Below, one piece after another: positions 15,726 to 26,068 of a stretch of DNA of 32,806 nt. Positions within the stretch are counted from its first letter, which is position 1. Each line of letters opens with the position of its first letter. This DNA comes from Candidatus Gastranaerophilales bacterium (lineage in GTDB: Bacteria; Cyanobacteriota; Vampirovibrionia; Gastranaerophilales; Gastranaerophilaceae). Where the stretch lies: NCBI GenBank assembly GCA_947588785.1, contig CANPZN010000012.1, positions 1 through 32,806 on the forward strand, written 5' to 3'. Both the position numbers and the translations under genes were made by a program. The notes beneath the pieces are model-generated. The model worked only from the letters and a program-made list of their open reading frames with translations, made no database searches and was not told where the DNA came from.

Positions 15726-16790
15726 ATGAAACTGTTTATATCAAAACTTCATTATAAAAAAAACTTAGATATATATGAAACATCAATAATATTGATGTTA
15801 AGATTTTTGGGTATTTTTTATTCGGCAGCAGTTAAGTTGCGAAATAAACTATATGATGTAAAAATAATGCCATCATATATTTCAAAAGCGTATGTTGTGT
15901 CAATAGGGAATCTTACAACGGGAGGTGTAGGAAAAACACCTGTTACGGCTGAGGTAGCAAAATATTTTCTTAGTCTGAATAAAAAAGTAGCCATCTTATC
16001 AAGAGGATATGGTGCAAAAATGTCAAATAAAGATCCTAAATTGATTTCAGATGGTTCAGGAGCGTTATGTAATGCAGAAGAAGCCGGAGATGAACCGGTA
16101 TGGCTGAGCGATAATTGTAAAGGAGCATATGTTGTAACTTGTTCCAGTAGAATAAAAGCCGAGAAGTACATTATGGCAAAATTTCAACCTGATGTAATAA
16201 TTTTAGACGACGGATTTCAACATCGTAAAATGAGAAGAGATTTAGATATTGTTTTAATTGATTCAAAAAATAGATTCGGAAATAAATATATACTGCCGGC
16301 AGGCCCGTTAAGAGAAGATATATCAAATATAAAAAGGGCTGATAAAGTAGTAGTTGTTAATAAAAATCATGATATACAAAAAGCACTTCAATATTGCGAT
16401 TATTTGAAAAAGAAATTTAAAAAAGATATATATTTATGCAAAATGGTTCCTGATTATGCATATAATATAATAACAGGAGAATTATTACCTAAAGAAACAA
16501 AAGTAATGGCATTTTCTGCTATTGGTCAAAGCAGCGGATTTTATGAGTTTTTAAAAAAAGATTATAAATTAATAGCTATATTGGAATTTGAAGATCACCA
16601 TATGTATGATACATCGGATGTTGTGAAAATTATTTCTTACGCCCAAGAGGAAGGAATAGAACATGTGATAACAACCGAAAAAGATGCCGTTAAAATAATA
16701 AATGTAATTAATGATGTTGAAATGCCGATAAAATTTTTTGCATTAAAATTAAAAGCATTTATTGATATAAAGGAAGTATGCGGTGAATAG
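15726..16790 (+). CDS. lpxK: Tetraacyldisaccharide 4'-kinase LpxK
   Basis: LpxK phosphorylates the 4' position of the lipid A disaccharide at the inner-membrane inner face. Signature segments are SIGNLTTGGVGKTPVT (P-loop, near residue 60-75), LSRGYG, GDEPVWLS, ILDDGFQHRKMRRDLDIVL and PAGPLREDISNIKRAD. An N-terminal hydrophobic stretch (TSIILMLRFLGIFYSAAV) is the membrane-associating helix. The length of 354 residues is slightly longer than in E. coli, mainly at the N-terminus. It proves a lipid A pathway. It overlaps the next gene by 8 bp, which suggests translational coupling. Confidence 0.96.
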   Translation: MKLFISKLHYKKNLDIYETSIILMLRFLGIFYSAAVKLRNKLYDVKIMPSYISKAYVVSIGNLTTGGVGKTPVTAEVAKYFLSLNKKVAILSRGYGAKMSNKDPKLISDGSGALCNAEEAGDEPVWLSDNCKGAYVVTCSSRIKAEKYIMAKFQPDVIILDDGFQHRKMRRDLDIVLIDSKNRFGNKYILPAGPLREDISNIKRADKVVVVNKNHDIQKALQYCDYLKKKFKKDIYLCKMVPDYAYNIITGELLPKETKVMAFSAIGQSSGFYEFLKKDYKLIAILEFEDHHMYDTSDVVKIISYAQEEGIEHVITTEKDAVKIINVINDVEMPIKFFALKLKAFIDIKEVCGE

Positions 16791-17847
16791 AAAAAAAATT
16801 CTTGTTGTAAGATATAGATTCATAGGAGATATGATATTAACGATACCTTTTCTTAGAAATTTAAGGTATATATATCCGGATTCTCAAATAGATATGCTTG
16901 TTGCTCCGAATTCCGGTGAGGTTATAGAAGATTGTCCTTACGTAGATAATTTTATTTATTTTGATACAACAAGAAGAAATAAGTATGAAAACGGTAAAGG
17001 GGCTAAAAAATCATTTTGGTATTATGTAAAAGAAATAAAAAAAATTCAATATGACAAGGCATATGTTCTAAAAAGATCATTATCGAGTGCTTTTTTATGT
17101 TTTTTTGCCGGAATAAAAGAACGAGTTGGTTTTGCGACTGAATGTAGAAATTTTCTTCTTACAAAAAGTGTTAAATATGATACTCAAAAACATGAATCAT
17201 TATGTTTTTTAGATGTATTAAAGGCGGAAGGTTATAGTATAAAAGATACATATCTTGAAAGCTGGATTAATCCTATAAATGAAAAAAATGTGAATAATAT
17301 TTTTTTAAATAAAAATATAAAGGACGAAAGCATTAAAGCCGTTGTCAATGTAACAGCAACAAATGAAGGAAAAATTTGGGATATTAATAATTTTGCGGAA
17401 ATTATAAGATATCTTTCTAATGAGAAAGGAATTCAGGTAATATTTATAGGAGCATCTGCCGATAAACAAATATATGAGAATATAAATTATAGTGAAGAAT
17501 TAAAAATATTACCGATAAATTTATGCGGAAAAGTTAGTATAAAAGATAGTTTAGCATTATTAAAAAAGGTAGATTTTATAATAGGTAATGATTCAGGGAA
17601 TCTTCATATGGCATCATCCGTTGGAACTAAAATAATAGGATTATATGGCCCAATGCCATTTGAAAAATGGAAAGCACTTGGAGATAGTAATATATTATTA
17701 AAAGCTGATTTACCTTGTATACCTTGTTCTTTAAAAAGAAAATGTAAAAGAGATAAAGCTTGTATGAAGTTAATAACCGTTCAAGATGTTAAAAATGCTG
17801 TTGATACAATTTTAAAAGATTATAAGAGAGAAAAAATAGTATCATAA
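16783..17847 (+). CDS. Glycosyltransferase family 9 (ADP-heptose:LPS heptosyltransferase-like)
   Basis: This cytoplasmic enzyme adds heptose, or a similar sugar, to lipopolysaccharide core. It starts at GTG 16783 with AAGGAAG upstream. The N-terminus KILVVRYRFIGDMILTIPFLRNLR and the C-terminal IIGNDSGNLHMASSVGTKIIGLYG-P are the GT9 acceptor and donor motifs. A Cys-containing tail (CIPCSLKRKCKRDKACM) is usual for WaaF-like enzymes. The length of 354 residues is typical. It follows lpxK with an 8-bp overlap, consistent with lipid A/core assembly. Its 3' end overlaps the convergent pilC/gspF-like gene by 28 bp. Which heptosyltransferase step it performs cannot be told. Confidence 0.9.
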   Translation: MNRKKILVVRYRFIGDMILTIPFLRNLRYIYPDSQIDMLVAPNSGEVIEDCPYVDNFIYFDTTRRNKYENGKGAKKSFWYYVKEIKKIQYDKAYVLKRSLSSAFLCFFAGIKERVGFATECRNFLLTKSVKYDTQKHESLCFLDVLKAEGYSIKDTYLESWINPINEKNVNNIFLNKNIKDESIKAVVNVTATNEGKIWDINNFAEIIRYLSNEKGIQVIFIGASADKQIYENINYSEELKILPINLCGKVSIKDSLALLKKVDFIIGNDSGNLHMASSVGTKIIGLYGPMPFEKWKALGDSNILLKADLPCIPCSLKRKCKRDKACMKLITVQDVKNAVDTILKDYKREKIVS

Positions 17848-18998
17848 TAGCTTTTATAAGCAGTATAAGCAATATATAAAACAAGTAAACCAATAAATAG
17901 TATCATTAAAGGCTCAATAGCTTTTAAGATAATTTTTATAGATAAATCAAGGTTTTTTTCATAATCTTTAGATACAAGTTGAAGCATTTTACCGAGTTCA
18001 CCTGCTTGTTCTCCAGATGAAATTTGTGAAATGGCATAAGATGAAAAAATATTAGCAACGTTTAAAGCTGTTGTTAATTCACAACCTTGAGAAAGCATAA
18101 TTATTGATTTTTTAAGTCTTTTGTTAATATACCCTATATTAATAGCGGAACTTGCAATATTCATTGATTCTAAAATAGGTACACCTGCTTCATAGGCAAG
18201 TGAAAATATAGAAAAGAAATTTGTAAAATAATAGTTTTTAATTATATTTGAAAATGGTGAAAATTTAGAGAAAAAATTTTTAATATCTTTTCCTTTTTTT
18301 AAACATAGAAATATAATACAAAAAAGAACTGCATAAACAAAAATAATTTTTATAATACAGGAAAATAGAAGTTCTGAAATGACATAAGATTCAGAATTAC
18401 TTATTGCTGAAAAGATTTTTAATATAAAAAATTTAAATAGACAAAATACAAAAATAGCCAAGCAAAATATAAAGCAAGGATAGGTTAAAGAAGAAATAAT
18501 ATTATGTTTTATTTCTTCTTCTCTTTTAATGTTGTTGATTATTTCGGGAAGAATATTATCTAATTTTCCTGATTCTTCACCTGCTGTAATAAGAGTTGCA
18601 TATGCGATACCAATTTTATTTGAATTTTTCGTTAGAGTTTCTTTTAAAGAATAACCTTTTTCCGTTTTATTTAAAATTTGTTTACAGAAAAATTTTATTT
18701 TTTTATTTTGAGATGTATTTAGTATTGACCGAAAAATTTCATTAATGGAAATTCCGGATTTGTATAGATAATAAAAAGAATTAAAGAATTCTTTTTTTTC
18801 ACTTAAAGAGAATTCTAAATTGTAATTTTCATCTTTGAAAAGATTAGTATTATTACGAGGAGATTCTTCTTTAAGCTCAAGTACGATTAATCCTTTACGT
18901 TCAAGTTCCATTGCTGCTTGAGTAATATTTTGTGCAGTTATAGAACCTTGTTCGATTTTATTATTTTTATGTTTTGCTTTATAAAAAAAAGTACTCAT
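17820..18998 (-). CDS. Type II secretion/type IV pilus inner-membrane platform protein (GspF/PilC family)
   Basis: This polytopic inner-membrane protein forms the platform on which the assembly ATPase acts to build pilins or pseudopilins. It has an N-terminal cytoplasmic segment (FFYKAKHKNNKIEQGSI), then two T2SF domains. Each carries the family's characteristic motif: LITAGEESGKLDNILPEI in the first and QISSGEQAGELGKMLQLV in the second. Three membrane spans are visible: about 170-192, 212-235 and the C-terminal VLYIAYTAY region. The length of 392 residues is standard. No ATPase, pilin or secretin genes are next to it, so it is an isolated component. It lies 24 bp downstream of the TolC-family gene. 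Confidence 0.88.
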   Translation of the reverse strand: MSTFFYKAKHKNNKIEQGSITAQNITQAAMELERKGLIVLELKEESPRNNTNLFKDENYNLEFSLSEKKEFFNSFYYLYKSGISINEIFRSILNTSQNKKIKFFCKQILNKTEKGYSLKETLTKNSNKIGIAYATLITAGEESGKLDNILPEIINNIKREEEIKHNIISSLTYPCFIFCLAIFVFCLFKFFILKIFSAISNSESYVISELLFSCIIKIIFVYAVLFCIIFLCLKKGKDIKNFFSKFSPFSNIIKNYYFTNFFSIFSLAYEAGVPILESMNIASSAINIGYINKRLKKSIIMLSQGCELTTALNVANIFSSYAISQISSGEQAGELGKMLQLVSKDYEKNLDLSIKIILKAIEPLMILFIGLLVLYIAYTAYKSYYDTIFSLL

Positions 18999-19022
18999 AA
19001 ATATATTATAGATCTTTTTATA

Positions 19023-20138
19023 TTAAAGAAACAGTATGTAAATTAAATCATATAAAGAGTTCAAATATTCTTTTTTGACGGAATAAATTACTTCTTTATC
19101 GTTAGAATTTTGAAATTTATTCAGATTTTCTTTAGCTCTAATGAAGTTTTGTTCAATATGATTAAGTTGATTTTCTTTTTCTGTAATAATTTGCGAGGAA
19201 TGTTTATCAAATAAATCTTGTCTTAATTTAGCTTGTTTATATCTAAGCTCTGCGTTTTTTATATTAGGAGCAATAAAATTAAACAAAGGTACTTCTAAAT
19301 CTATAGAAATAAAAGCTCCAGAATAATCTGCAGCATAAGGTTTATCTCCATATTCAAAAGCGAATCCTCCTCCGGCTAGAATATCAGGGATTCTTTCATT
19401 TTTTGTTAGTTTAATATTTTTGTAAGCACTATCTGTTTCTTTATTGATTATTTGTTTTTCTGTTTTAATCTGTTCATTTTTTTTCTTTAAATAATCTGTT
19501 TTATTAAATTCAAAGTTATATATATCAGAATCAATTGTGTCATATATTATATAAGTATTATTATTGAATATATTATTAAAATCATTCCGCCTTTTTTGAA
19601 TAGTTTCATTTAATTTATTGATAATATTTTTTTGATTTTCAATTAGAAAATTTTTATATTCTAAATTTTGTATATCTTTATTTTTAAGTATTTCAAAGAA
19701 ATCTAATTCATTTTTTAATTGTTCTTTATTTATTACAAGTGTTGTGTAAATTAAATATAACTTATTTATTTCAGCAGTAATAATTTTTTGTAATTGTAAT
19801 TGTTGAATTTCAGCTTTGTCAATGGCAATATTTTTTCTAATACCTCTTTTTGCAACTTCAATGGGAAATAATAAACCCAACTGATTAGAATTACCTTTTG
19901 CAACATTTCCCAAAAAGAAATCGGAAACAAAATGCGGATTTTGCCAAGCAGAAACTATATTAATATTGTTTTTAGCAATTTCATATTCGATTTGAGCATT
20001 AATTATTTGTACATTATTTTTTTTTGCAAGATTTAAAGCAGAATCAAAAGAAATTTGTTGTAATTGTTCTTGAAATGCAAAAACTTGAATACAACATATT
20101 TTAGAAATAAAAAAAATATATAATAAAAATTTTTTCAT
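19023..20138 (-). CDS. TolC-family outer-membrane efflux protein
   Basis: This is an outer-membrane channel of an efflux or type I secretion system. The signal peptide is KKFLLYIFFISKICCIQVFA, with likely cleavage before FQEQ. Residues 30-60 (FDSALNLAKKNNVQIINAQI) and the later FISIDLEVPLFNFIAPN with NAELRYKQAKLR are TolC helical-repeat landmarks. It has 371 residues, shorter than most TolC proteins (about 420-490). The last repeat is abbreviated, ending soon after the region where a LLDAQ motif would be expected. The CzcC-like feel and the divergent zinc transporter suggest metal efflux, but no RND pump or fusion protein is adjacent. Its codon use is very AT-rich. Confidence 0.82.
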   Translation of the reverse strand: MKKFLLYIFFISKICCIQVFAFQEQLQQISFDSALNLAKKNNVQIINAQIEYEIAKNNINIVSAWQNPHFVSDFFLGNVAKGNSNQLGLLFPIEVAKRGIRKNIAIDKAEIQQLQLQKIITAEINKLYLIYTTLVINKEQLKNELDFFEILKNKDIQNLEYKNFLIENQKNIINKLNETIQKRRNDFNNIFNNNTYIIYDTIDSDIYNFEFNKTDYLKKKNEQIKTEKQIINKETDSAYKNIKLTKNERIPDILAGGGFAFEYGDKPYAADYSGAFISIDLEVPLFNFIAPNIKNAELRYKQAKLRQDLFDKHSSQIITEKENQLNHIEQNFIRAKENLNKFQNSNDKEVIYSVKKEYLNSLYDLIYILFL

Positions 20139-20225
20139 TATTATATTCTTTAAAATTAAAATAAAAAAATAAATAACCTAAAGAATAATACAACCTCATA
20201 ATTTTTTTTATGTTAGTATATACAT

Positions 20226-21011
20226 ATGAATAATTATGTTTTACCGTTAATTTTAACATTATTCGCCGGAATGTCTACGTTATTGGGCGGATTTATAACT
20301 TTTTTTGTCAAAAGAAATAATTTAAAAGCACTGTCAGTAGGACTCGGATTTTCAGCCGGTGTAATGATATATGTAAGTTTAAGCGAGTTAATGACAGAAT
20401 CTTCTGCAATGCTTGAGAATTACTATAGTATAAAATTTTCAAATGCCCTGGCATTCTTGGGATTCTTTTTCGGAATAGTTATAGCGGTATTAATTGATTA
20501 TTTTATTCCTGACCATATAGAATCAGATTTTCTTAATACTTCAAAAAATTGTCAAAGAAGACGAATGATAAGACGAGCCGGATTAATTACAGCGATAGCT
20601 GTAAGTCTGCATAATTTTCCTGAGGGAATGGCTACTTTTTTAGTGTCCAGTGAAGATTTAAGGTTAGGAATTCCTGTTGCAATAGCTATTGCTATTCATA
20701 ATATACCTGAAGGTATAGCAATAGCCCTTCCGATATTTCATGCTACTGGTAAGAAAAGATTAGCGATATTGTATTCATTTCTATCAGGGATATCAGAACC
20801 TGTAGGCGGATTAATAGGAGTTCTGTTATTGAAAACAATTATGCCTTCTCAGACGGTTGGAATTATGACAGCTGCTGTCGCAGGAATTATGGTTTATCTT
20901 TCTTTGGATACTCTTTTGCCTCTTTCAAGAGAATATGGAGAAAACCATCATGTTATTATTGGAATAATTTCAGGTATGTTAATAATGAGTTTGGGGTTAA
21001 TATTTTTATAA
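20226..21011 (+). CDS. zupT: ZIP-family divalent metal transporter (ZupT-like)
   Basis: This inner-membrane protein imports zinc and other divalent cations. Two metal-site helices are clear: SLHNFPEGMATFL (TM4) and AIHNIPEGIAIALP (TM5). LSGISEPVGGLIGVLLL is TM6. About eight membrane spans and 261 residues match ZupT. It starts at ATG 20226 without a ribosome site, with TATGTT/TATACA boxes within 20 bp. It is divergent from the TolC-family gene. Directly after its stop come a G10-A10 tract and dispersed repeat copy C. Confidence 0.94.
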   Translation: MNNYVLPLILTLFAGMSTLLGGFITFFVKRNNLKALSVGLGFSAGVMIYVSLSELMTESSAMLENYYSIKFSNALAFLGFFFGIVIAVLIDYFIPDHIESDFLNTSKNCQRRRMIRRAGLITAIAVSLHNFPEGMATFLVSSEDLRLGIPVAIAIAIHNIPEGIAIALPIFHATGKKRLAILYSFLSGISEPVGGLIGVLLLKTIMPSQTVGIMTAAVAGIMVYLSLDTLLPLSREYGENHHVIIGIISGMLIMSLGLIFL

Positions 21012-21020
21012 TATCCCTGT

Positions 21021-21040
21021 GGGGGGGGGGAAAAAAAAAA
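21021..21040. repeat. G10-A10 homopolymer tract
   Basis: Ten G followed by ten A lie 10 bp after the zupT stop and join the dispersed repeat copy C. A G10 run is extraordinary in such AT-rich DNA. It may mark slippage, or replicate the GCGAAATT segment seen at this point in copies A and D. It could also be an assembly error. Confidence 0.9.
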
Positions 21041-21119
21041 TTGGGGTGTGGTGTTTTTAAAAGGTGAGCAACTTTACGGCTCAGATGAACAAGCACAAGG
21101 TTGCGACACCGGATTAAAT
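21039..21119 (+). repeat. Dispersed repeat, copy C
   Basis: From GTTTTTAAAAGGTGAGCAAC onward it matches copy D (inverted, 29.6 kb) over about 55 bp with few changes. Its last 16 bases match copy A. The arms GCAAC (21068-21072) and GTTGC (21100-21104) can pair across 27 nt. Read forward it gives WGVVFLKGEQLYGSDEQAQG then CDTGLN. Its end overlaps the stop codon of the convergent GNAT gene. Confidence 0.8.
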
Positions 21120-21614
21120 ATTATATTCCATTATATAATCATCCATAACAAAACCGTGTCCTATATCGGTAACAACTGCATTAATTTCTGTAAATCCCCA
21201 TTTTTTGTATGCATTTATTGTATTAATATTATATTTATTTACAGTCAGTTGTATTTTAGGTTTATTATATTGTTTTGCTAATTGGATTATTTTATTAAAT
21301 ATAGTTTTCCCAAAACCTTTATGCCTAAATTCTTTTTTTAAATATAGTTTTGATAAAAATAAATAATCTTTTTTTAAGCATATTCCGAAATAGCCAACAA
21401 ATTGTGAATTGTTTTCAATTATATTATATATATAGTTGTTATTTTTAATCTGATCATTTATTGATTCAAAGGACTGAAATTTGTTAAGCATATAATCTAT
21501 TTGTTCATTAGATAGAAGGCAAGGCCAATATTCATGCCAAATTTCACAGGCTAGATTTGTTAGTATCTTGATATTTTCTCTTGTTTCAATATTTATATAA
21601 TGTAAATTATTCAT
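21114..21614 (-). CDS. GNAT-family N-acetyltransferase
   Basis: This enzyme would transfer an acetyl group from acetyl-CoA to an amine; the substrate is unknown. The GNAT fold is supported by FLSKLYLKKEFRHKGFGKTIFN (acetyl-CoA-binding R-x-x-G-x-G region, about residues 88-108), followed by IQLTVNKYNINTINAYKKWGF, a standard motif B. It has 166 residues. ATG 21614 is preceded by AAAAGG. It is probably co-transcribed with the upstream phosphatase-like gene (33 bp apart). The final codons ATT-TAA and the following TCCG are shared with the lytic transglycosylase gene's end, because both abut a copy of the dispersed repeat. Confidence 0.86.
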   Translation of the reverse strand: MNNLHYINIETRENIKILTNLACEIWHEYWPCLLSNEQIDYMLNKFQSFESINDQIKNNNYIYNIIENNSQFVGYFGICLKKDYLFLSKLYLKKEFRHKGFGKTIFNKIIQLAKQYNKPKIQLTVNKYNINTINAYKKWGFTEINAVVTDIGHGFVMDDYIMEYNI

Positions 21615-21647
21615 ATTATTATGCCTTTTAATATTTTATTTGAATCC

Positions 21648-22271
21648 TTAAGATGGAATATATGCCGAATAAATTAAACTTGCAAAATCTTTAAAATAGC
21701 TAATTTGAGTAGCACTTCCTGAAGGGATATAGATTTTAAATTGACTGTTTAAAGGAATATTTAATGCACTTGCAGCAGCTGCTTGAATAACATCAGCAGA
21801 TGTTACAATAATTATTCGTTTTTGAATATTATTATTAATAATCTCGTTTAAAGAATTTAAAATTCTTGAATTAAAATTTGCAAGAGATTCACCGTTTTCA
21901 GGCCAAAAAGTTTCAGCCTCTTTAAAAAATTGCTGAATTTGATTAGGAGATTTTTTTGTAATATCTTCAATACTTAATCCTGACCAAGAACCGATTTTTC
22001 TACCTGAAAGAGATGAAATAGTTTCAAAATCCTGATGAACGTGTTCTGATAGAATACTGCAACTTTGGACACATCTTAAAGCTGGGCTTGAAAAGATATT
22101 ATCTATTTTTAAGCCTTTATTTTCAATCCAAAGTGAAATTTTTTTCATTTCTTCTCGCCCCGTTTCATTTATAGGCGGAAACTTTTCATTATCAAAGAAC
22201 CTGTTTTCTTCCGTATTGATCGTAGTTCCGTGACATATAAAAGTTATTTTGCATTGTCGTTGAAAAAACAT
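21648..22271 (-). CDS. Histidine-phosphatase superfamily protein with degenerate active site
   Basis: It resembles phosphoglycerate-mutase-like phosphatases (CobC/GpmB type): KITFICHGTT at the N-terminus, FSSPALRCVQSCSIL, IGSWSGLSIEDI, WPENGESLANFNSRI and IIIVTSADVIQAAAASALNI. The RHG catalytic motif is CHG, so the phosphate-binding Arg is replaced by Cys. The second catalytic His (normally in a THGG/SHG motif after a beta strand) is replaced: the sequence reads TSAD. The nucleophile-type His and the SSP-LR Arg remain. It may therefore be a regulatory or binding pseudo-enzyme. The 207-residue length is usual and the frame is intact. AAGGAAGG supports the ATG at 22271. It is upstream of and probably co-transcribed with the GNAT gene, and divergent from gyrB. 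Confidence 0.82.
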   Translation of the reverse strand: MFFQRQCKITFICHGTTINTEENRFFDNEKFPPINETGREEMKKISLWIENKGLKIDNIFSSPALRCVQSCSILSEHVHQDFETISSLSGRKIGSWSGLSIEDITKKSPNQIQQFFKEAETFWPENGESLANFNSRILNSLNEIINNNIQKRIIIVTSADVIQAAAASALNIPLNSQFKIYIPSGSATQISYFKDFASLIYSAYIPS

Positions 22272-22345
22272 AATTACCTTCCTTAGATAATGATTATAAC
22301 ACTTTTTGATAAATTTACAAAAAACTGATAATAAAAGCTAAAAGA

Positions 22346-22375
22346 TTGCCATAGAACAAATATTTGTAGTACAAT
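22346..22375 (+). promoter_or_regulatory. Promoter of gyrB
   Basis: TTGCCA (22346-22351), an 18-bp spacer and TACAAT (22370-22375) form a good sigma-70-type promoter. It would start transcription about 25 bp before the gyrB ATG. This is the strongest promoter match in the window. Confidence 0.65.
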
Positions 22376-22402
22376 ATATAAAGGATAGCAGATTGGGGTT
22401 AG

Positions 22403-24850
<2,448 letters not shown>

Positions 24851-24869
24851 ACTGGCAAAAAGTTGTAAC

Positions 24870-24921
24870 AGATAAATCTAAGATGTTCTATTTTATTAGA
24901 ATATATAGATTTATCTTTATA
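24870..24921 (+). terminator. Hairpin terminator after gyrB
   Basis: The arms AGATAAATCTA (24870-24880) and TAGATTTATCT (24906-24916) are an exact 11-bp inverted repeat. They contain an inner pair TTCTA/TAGAA and are followed by TTAT. The position 20 bp after the gyrB stop fits a Rho-independent terminator, although the stem is AT-rich. Confidence 0.65.
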
Positions 24922-25003
24922 ACGAAGCGAAAGTAGAGGGTAATATTAGATTCTGATTTAATTTAAATAACCAATATTCGGTTAATAAATCAAGAGGCGT
25001 TTT

Positions 25004-26068
25004 GTGGGTTTAATTATAAAAATTTATAAATTAAAGATTACAAAAATAATTTTATGCATTTTAATGATTGCATTTATAGCTTCTTTATATTTTTATAGAA
25101 ATTGGTATTTTACTCAATTGCATAAGTGTATAGGTTTTTATTATGTAAATCAGGGAGATAAGGCATATAGAAAATCGAAATATCAAAGTGCAATTGATAA
25201 TTATAAAACGGCATTACGTCATTATCCCGGGCATTCTCGTGCAAGCTGCAATTTAGGCAATATATATGTAAGTTTTGAAAATTATTATGAGGCTGTAAAT
25301 GCATATGAAAATGCACTTAAGTATAGTCCTAATTTTATGGCTTGCAGAATGGATCTAGGTATTATTTTGTCTGAAAAGATGGCAAATTATGATAAAGCGA
25401 TACAAGAATACGGAAGAGTAATAAACTCTAGACCTTTGTTGATAAACATTCCATTTGTATATAACAATAAAGAAACAGCAAAAATAAATAAAGGACTTGC
25501 ATATTATAATATGGGGCTGGCATATAGAGGTAAGTCTGTTTATATGGGTGATAAATCATATACATCCGTTAAATATTTAAAAAAAGCTAAAGAATCTTAT
25601 CAACAAGCTGAAAAATATTTAAAAAATGATTTTGATAATACATATAATCTTGCACTTACTGATCATTTATTAGGTGATTATAACAGTGCTGCGTATAATT
25701 ATTGTAAAGCTATTAATATAGAACCTGAAAATTTTGATGCTCATTATAATTTTTCATTACTTCTAAGAACAATGAAGATGAATGAAGAAGCTTTATTAGA
25801 ATTTGAAAAAACTGTATTACTTTTGGAAAAATCAGGTAATTCAGATAAAAATAAGTATGTTTTAGGTATAATAGGTGAATTAAGAAGGAGAATAATAGCA
25901 CAAGGAGATAGTTCTCACCTTACGAACAGAGTTGATCTAACTTCACTTTCGCCGGATGAAATAATGTATACAAAAGGTAAAGTGGTATATTCTAAGCAGA
26001 AAGAAGTTAATTTTAAAAAACTTTTAAAATGTACATATCAGAAACAATTTGAAGAAATGAAGAAATGA
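25004..26068 (+). CDS. Membrane-anchored TPR protein
   Basis: This is a 354-residue protein with an N-terminal signal-anchor (about residues 10-32, IILCILMIAFIASLYFY), followed by tetratricopeptide repeats facing the periplasm. Repeat landmarks are GDKAYRKSKYQSAIDNYKTA, GNIYVSFENYYEAVNAYENA, LGDYNSAAYNYCKAI and YNFSLLLRTMKMNEEALLEF. TPRs usually scaffold protein partners; none is identified. The start is GTG 25004 with AGAGGCG upstream. Its TGA overlaps the ATG of the diguanylate cyclase gene (ATGA at 26065-26068), so the two are translationally coupled and probably work together. The C-terminal 80 residues are basic without obvious repeats. Confidence 0.82.
   Translation: MGLIIKIYKLKITKIILCILMIAFIASLYFYRNWYFTQLHKCIGFYYVNQGDKAYRKSKYQSAIDNYKTALRHYPGHSRASCNLGNIYVSFENYYEAVNAYENALKYSPNFMACRMDLGIILSEKMANYDKAIQEYGRVINSRPLLINIPFVYNNKETAKINKGLAYYNMGLAYRGKSVYMGDKSYTSVKYLKKAKESYQQAEKYLKNDFDNTYNLALTDHLLGDYNSAAYNYCKAINIEPENFDAHYNFSLLLRTMKMNEEALLEFEKTVLLLEKSGNSDKNKYVLGIIGELRRRIIAQGDSSHLTNRVDLTSLSPDEIMYTKGKVVYSKQKEVNFKKLLKCTYQKQFEEMKK

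Noticed and set aside
21048-21281. 77-codon plus-strand ORF across repeat C into the GNAT gene
   Set aside because: Only the repeat part is conserved. The rest is antisense to the GNAT coding region, and the length comes from chance open frame.
26065-26068. Alternative genetic code with TGA read as Trp
   Set aside because: TGA ends the TPR gene in an ATGA overlap, and Trp positions in conserved genes use TGG.
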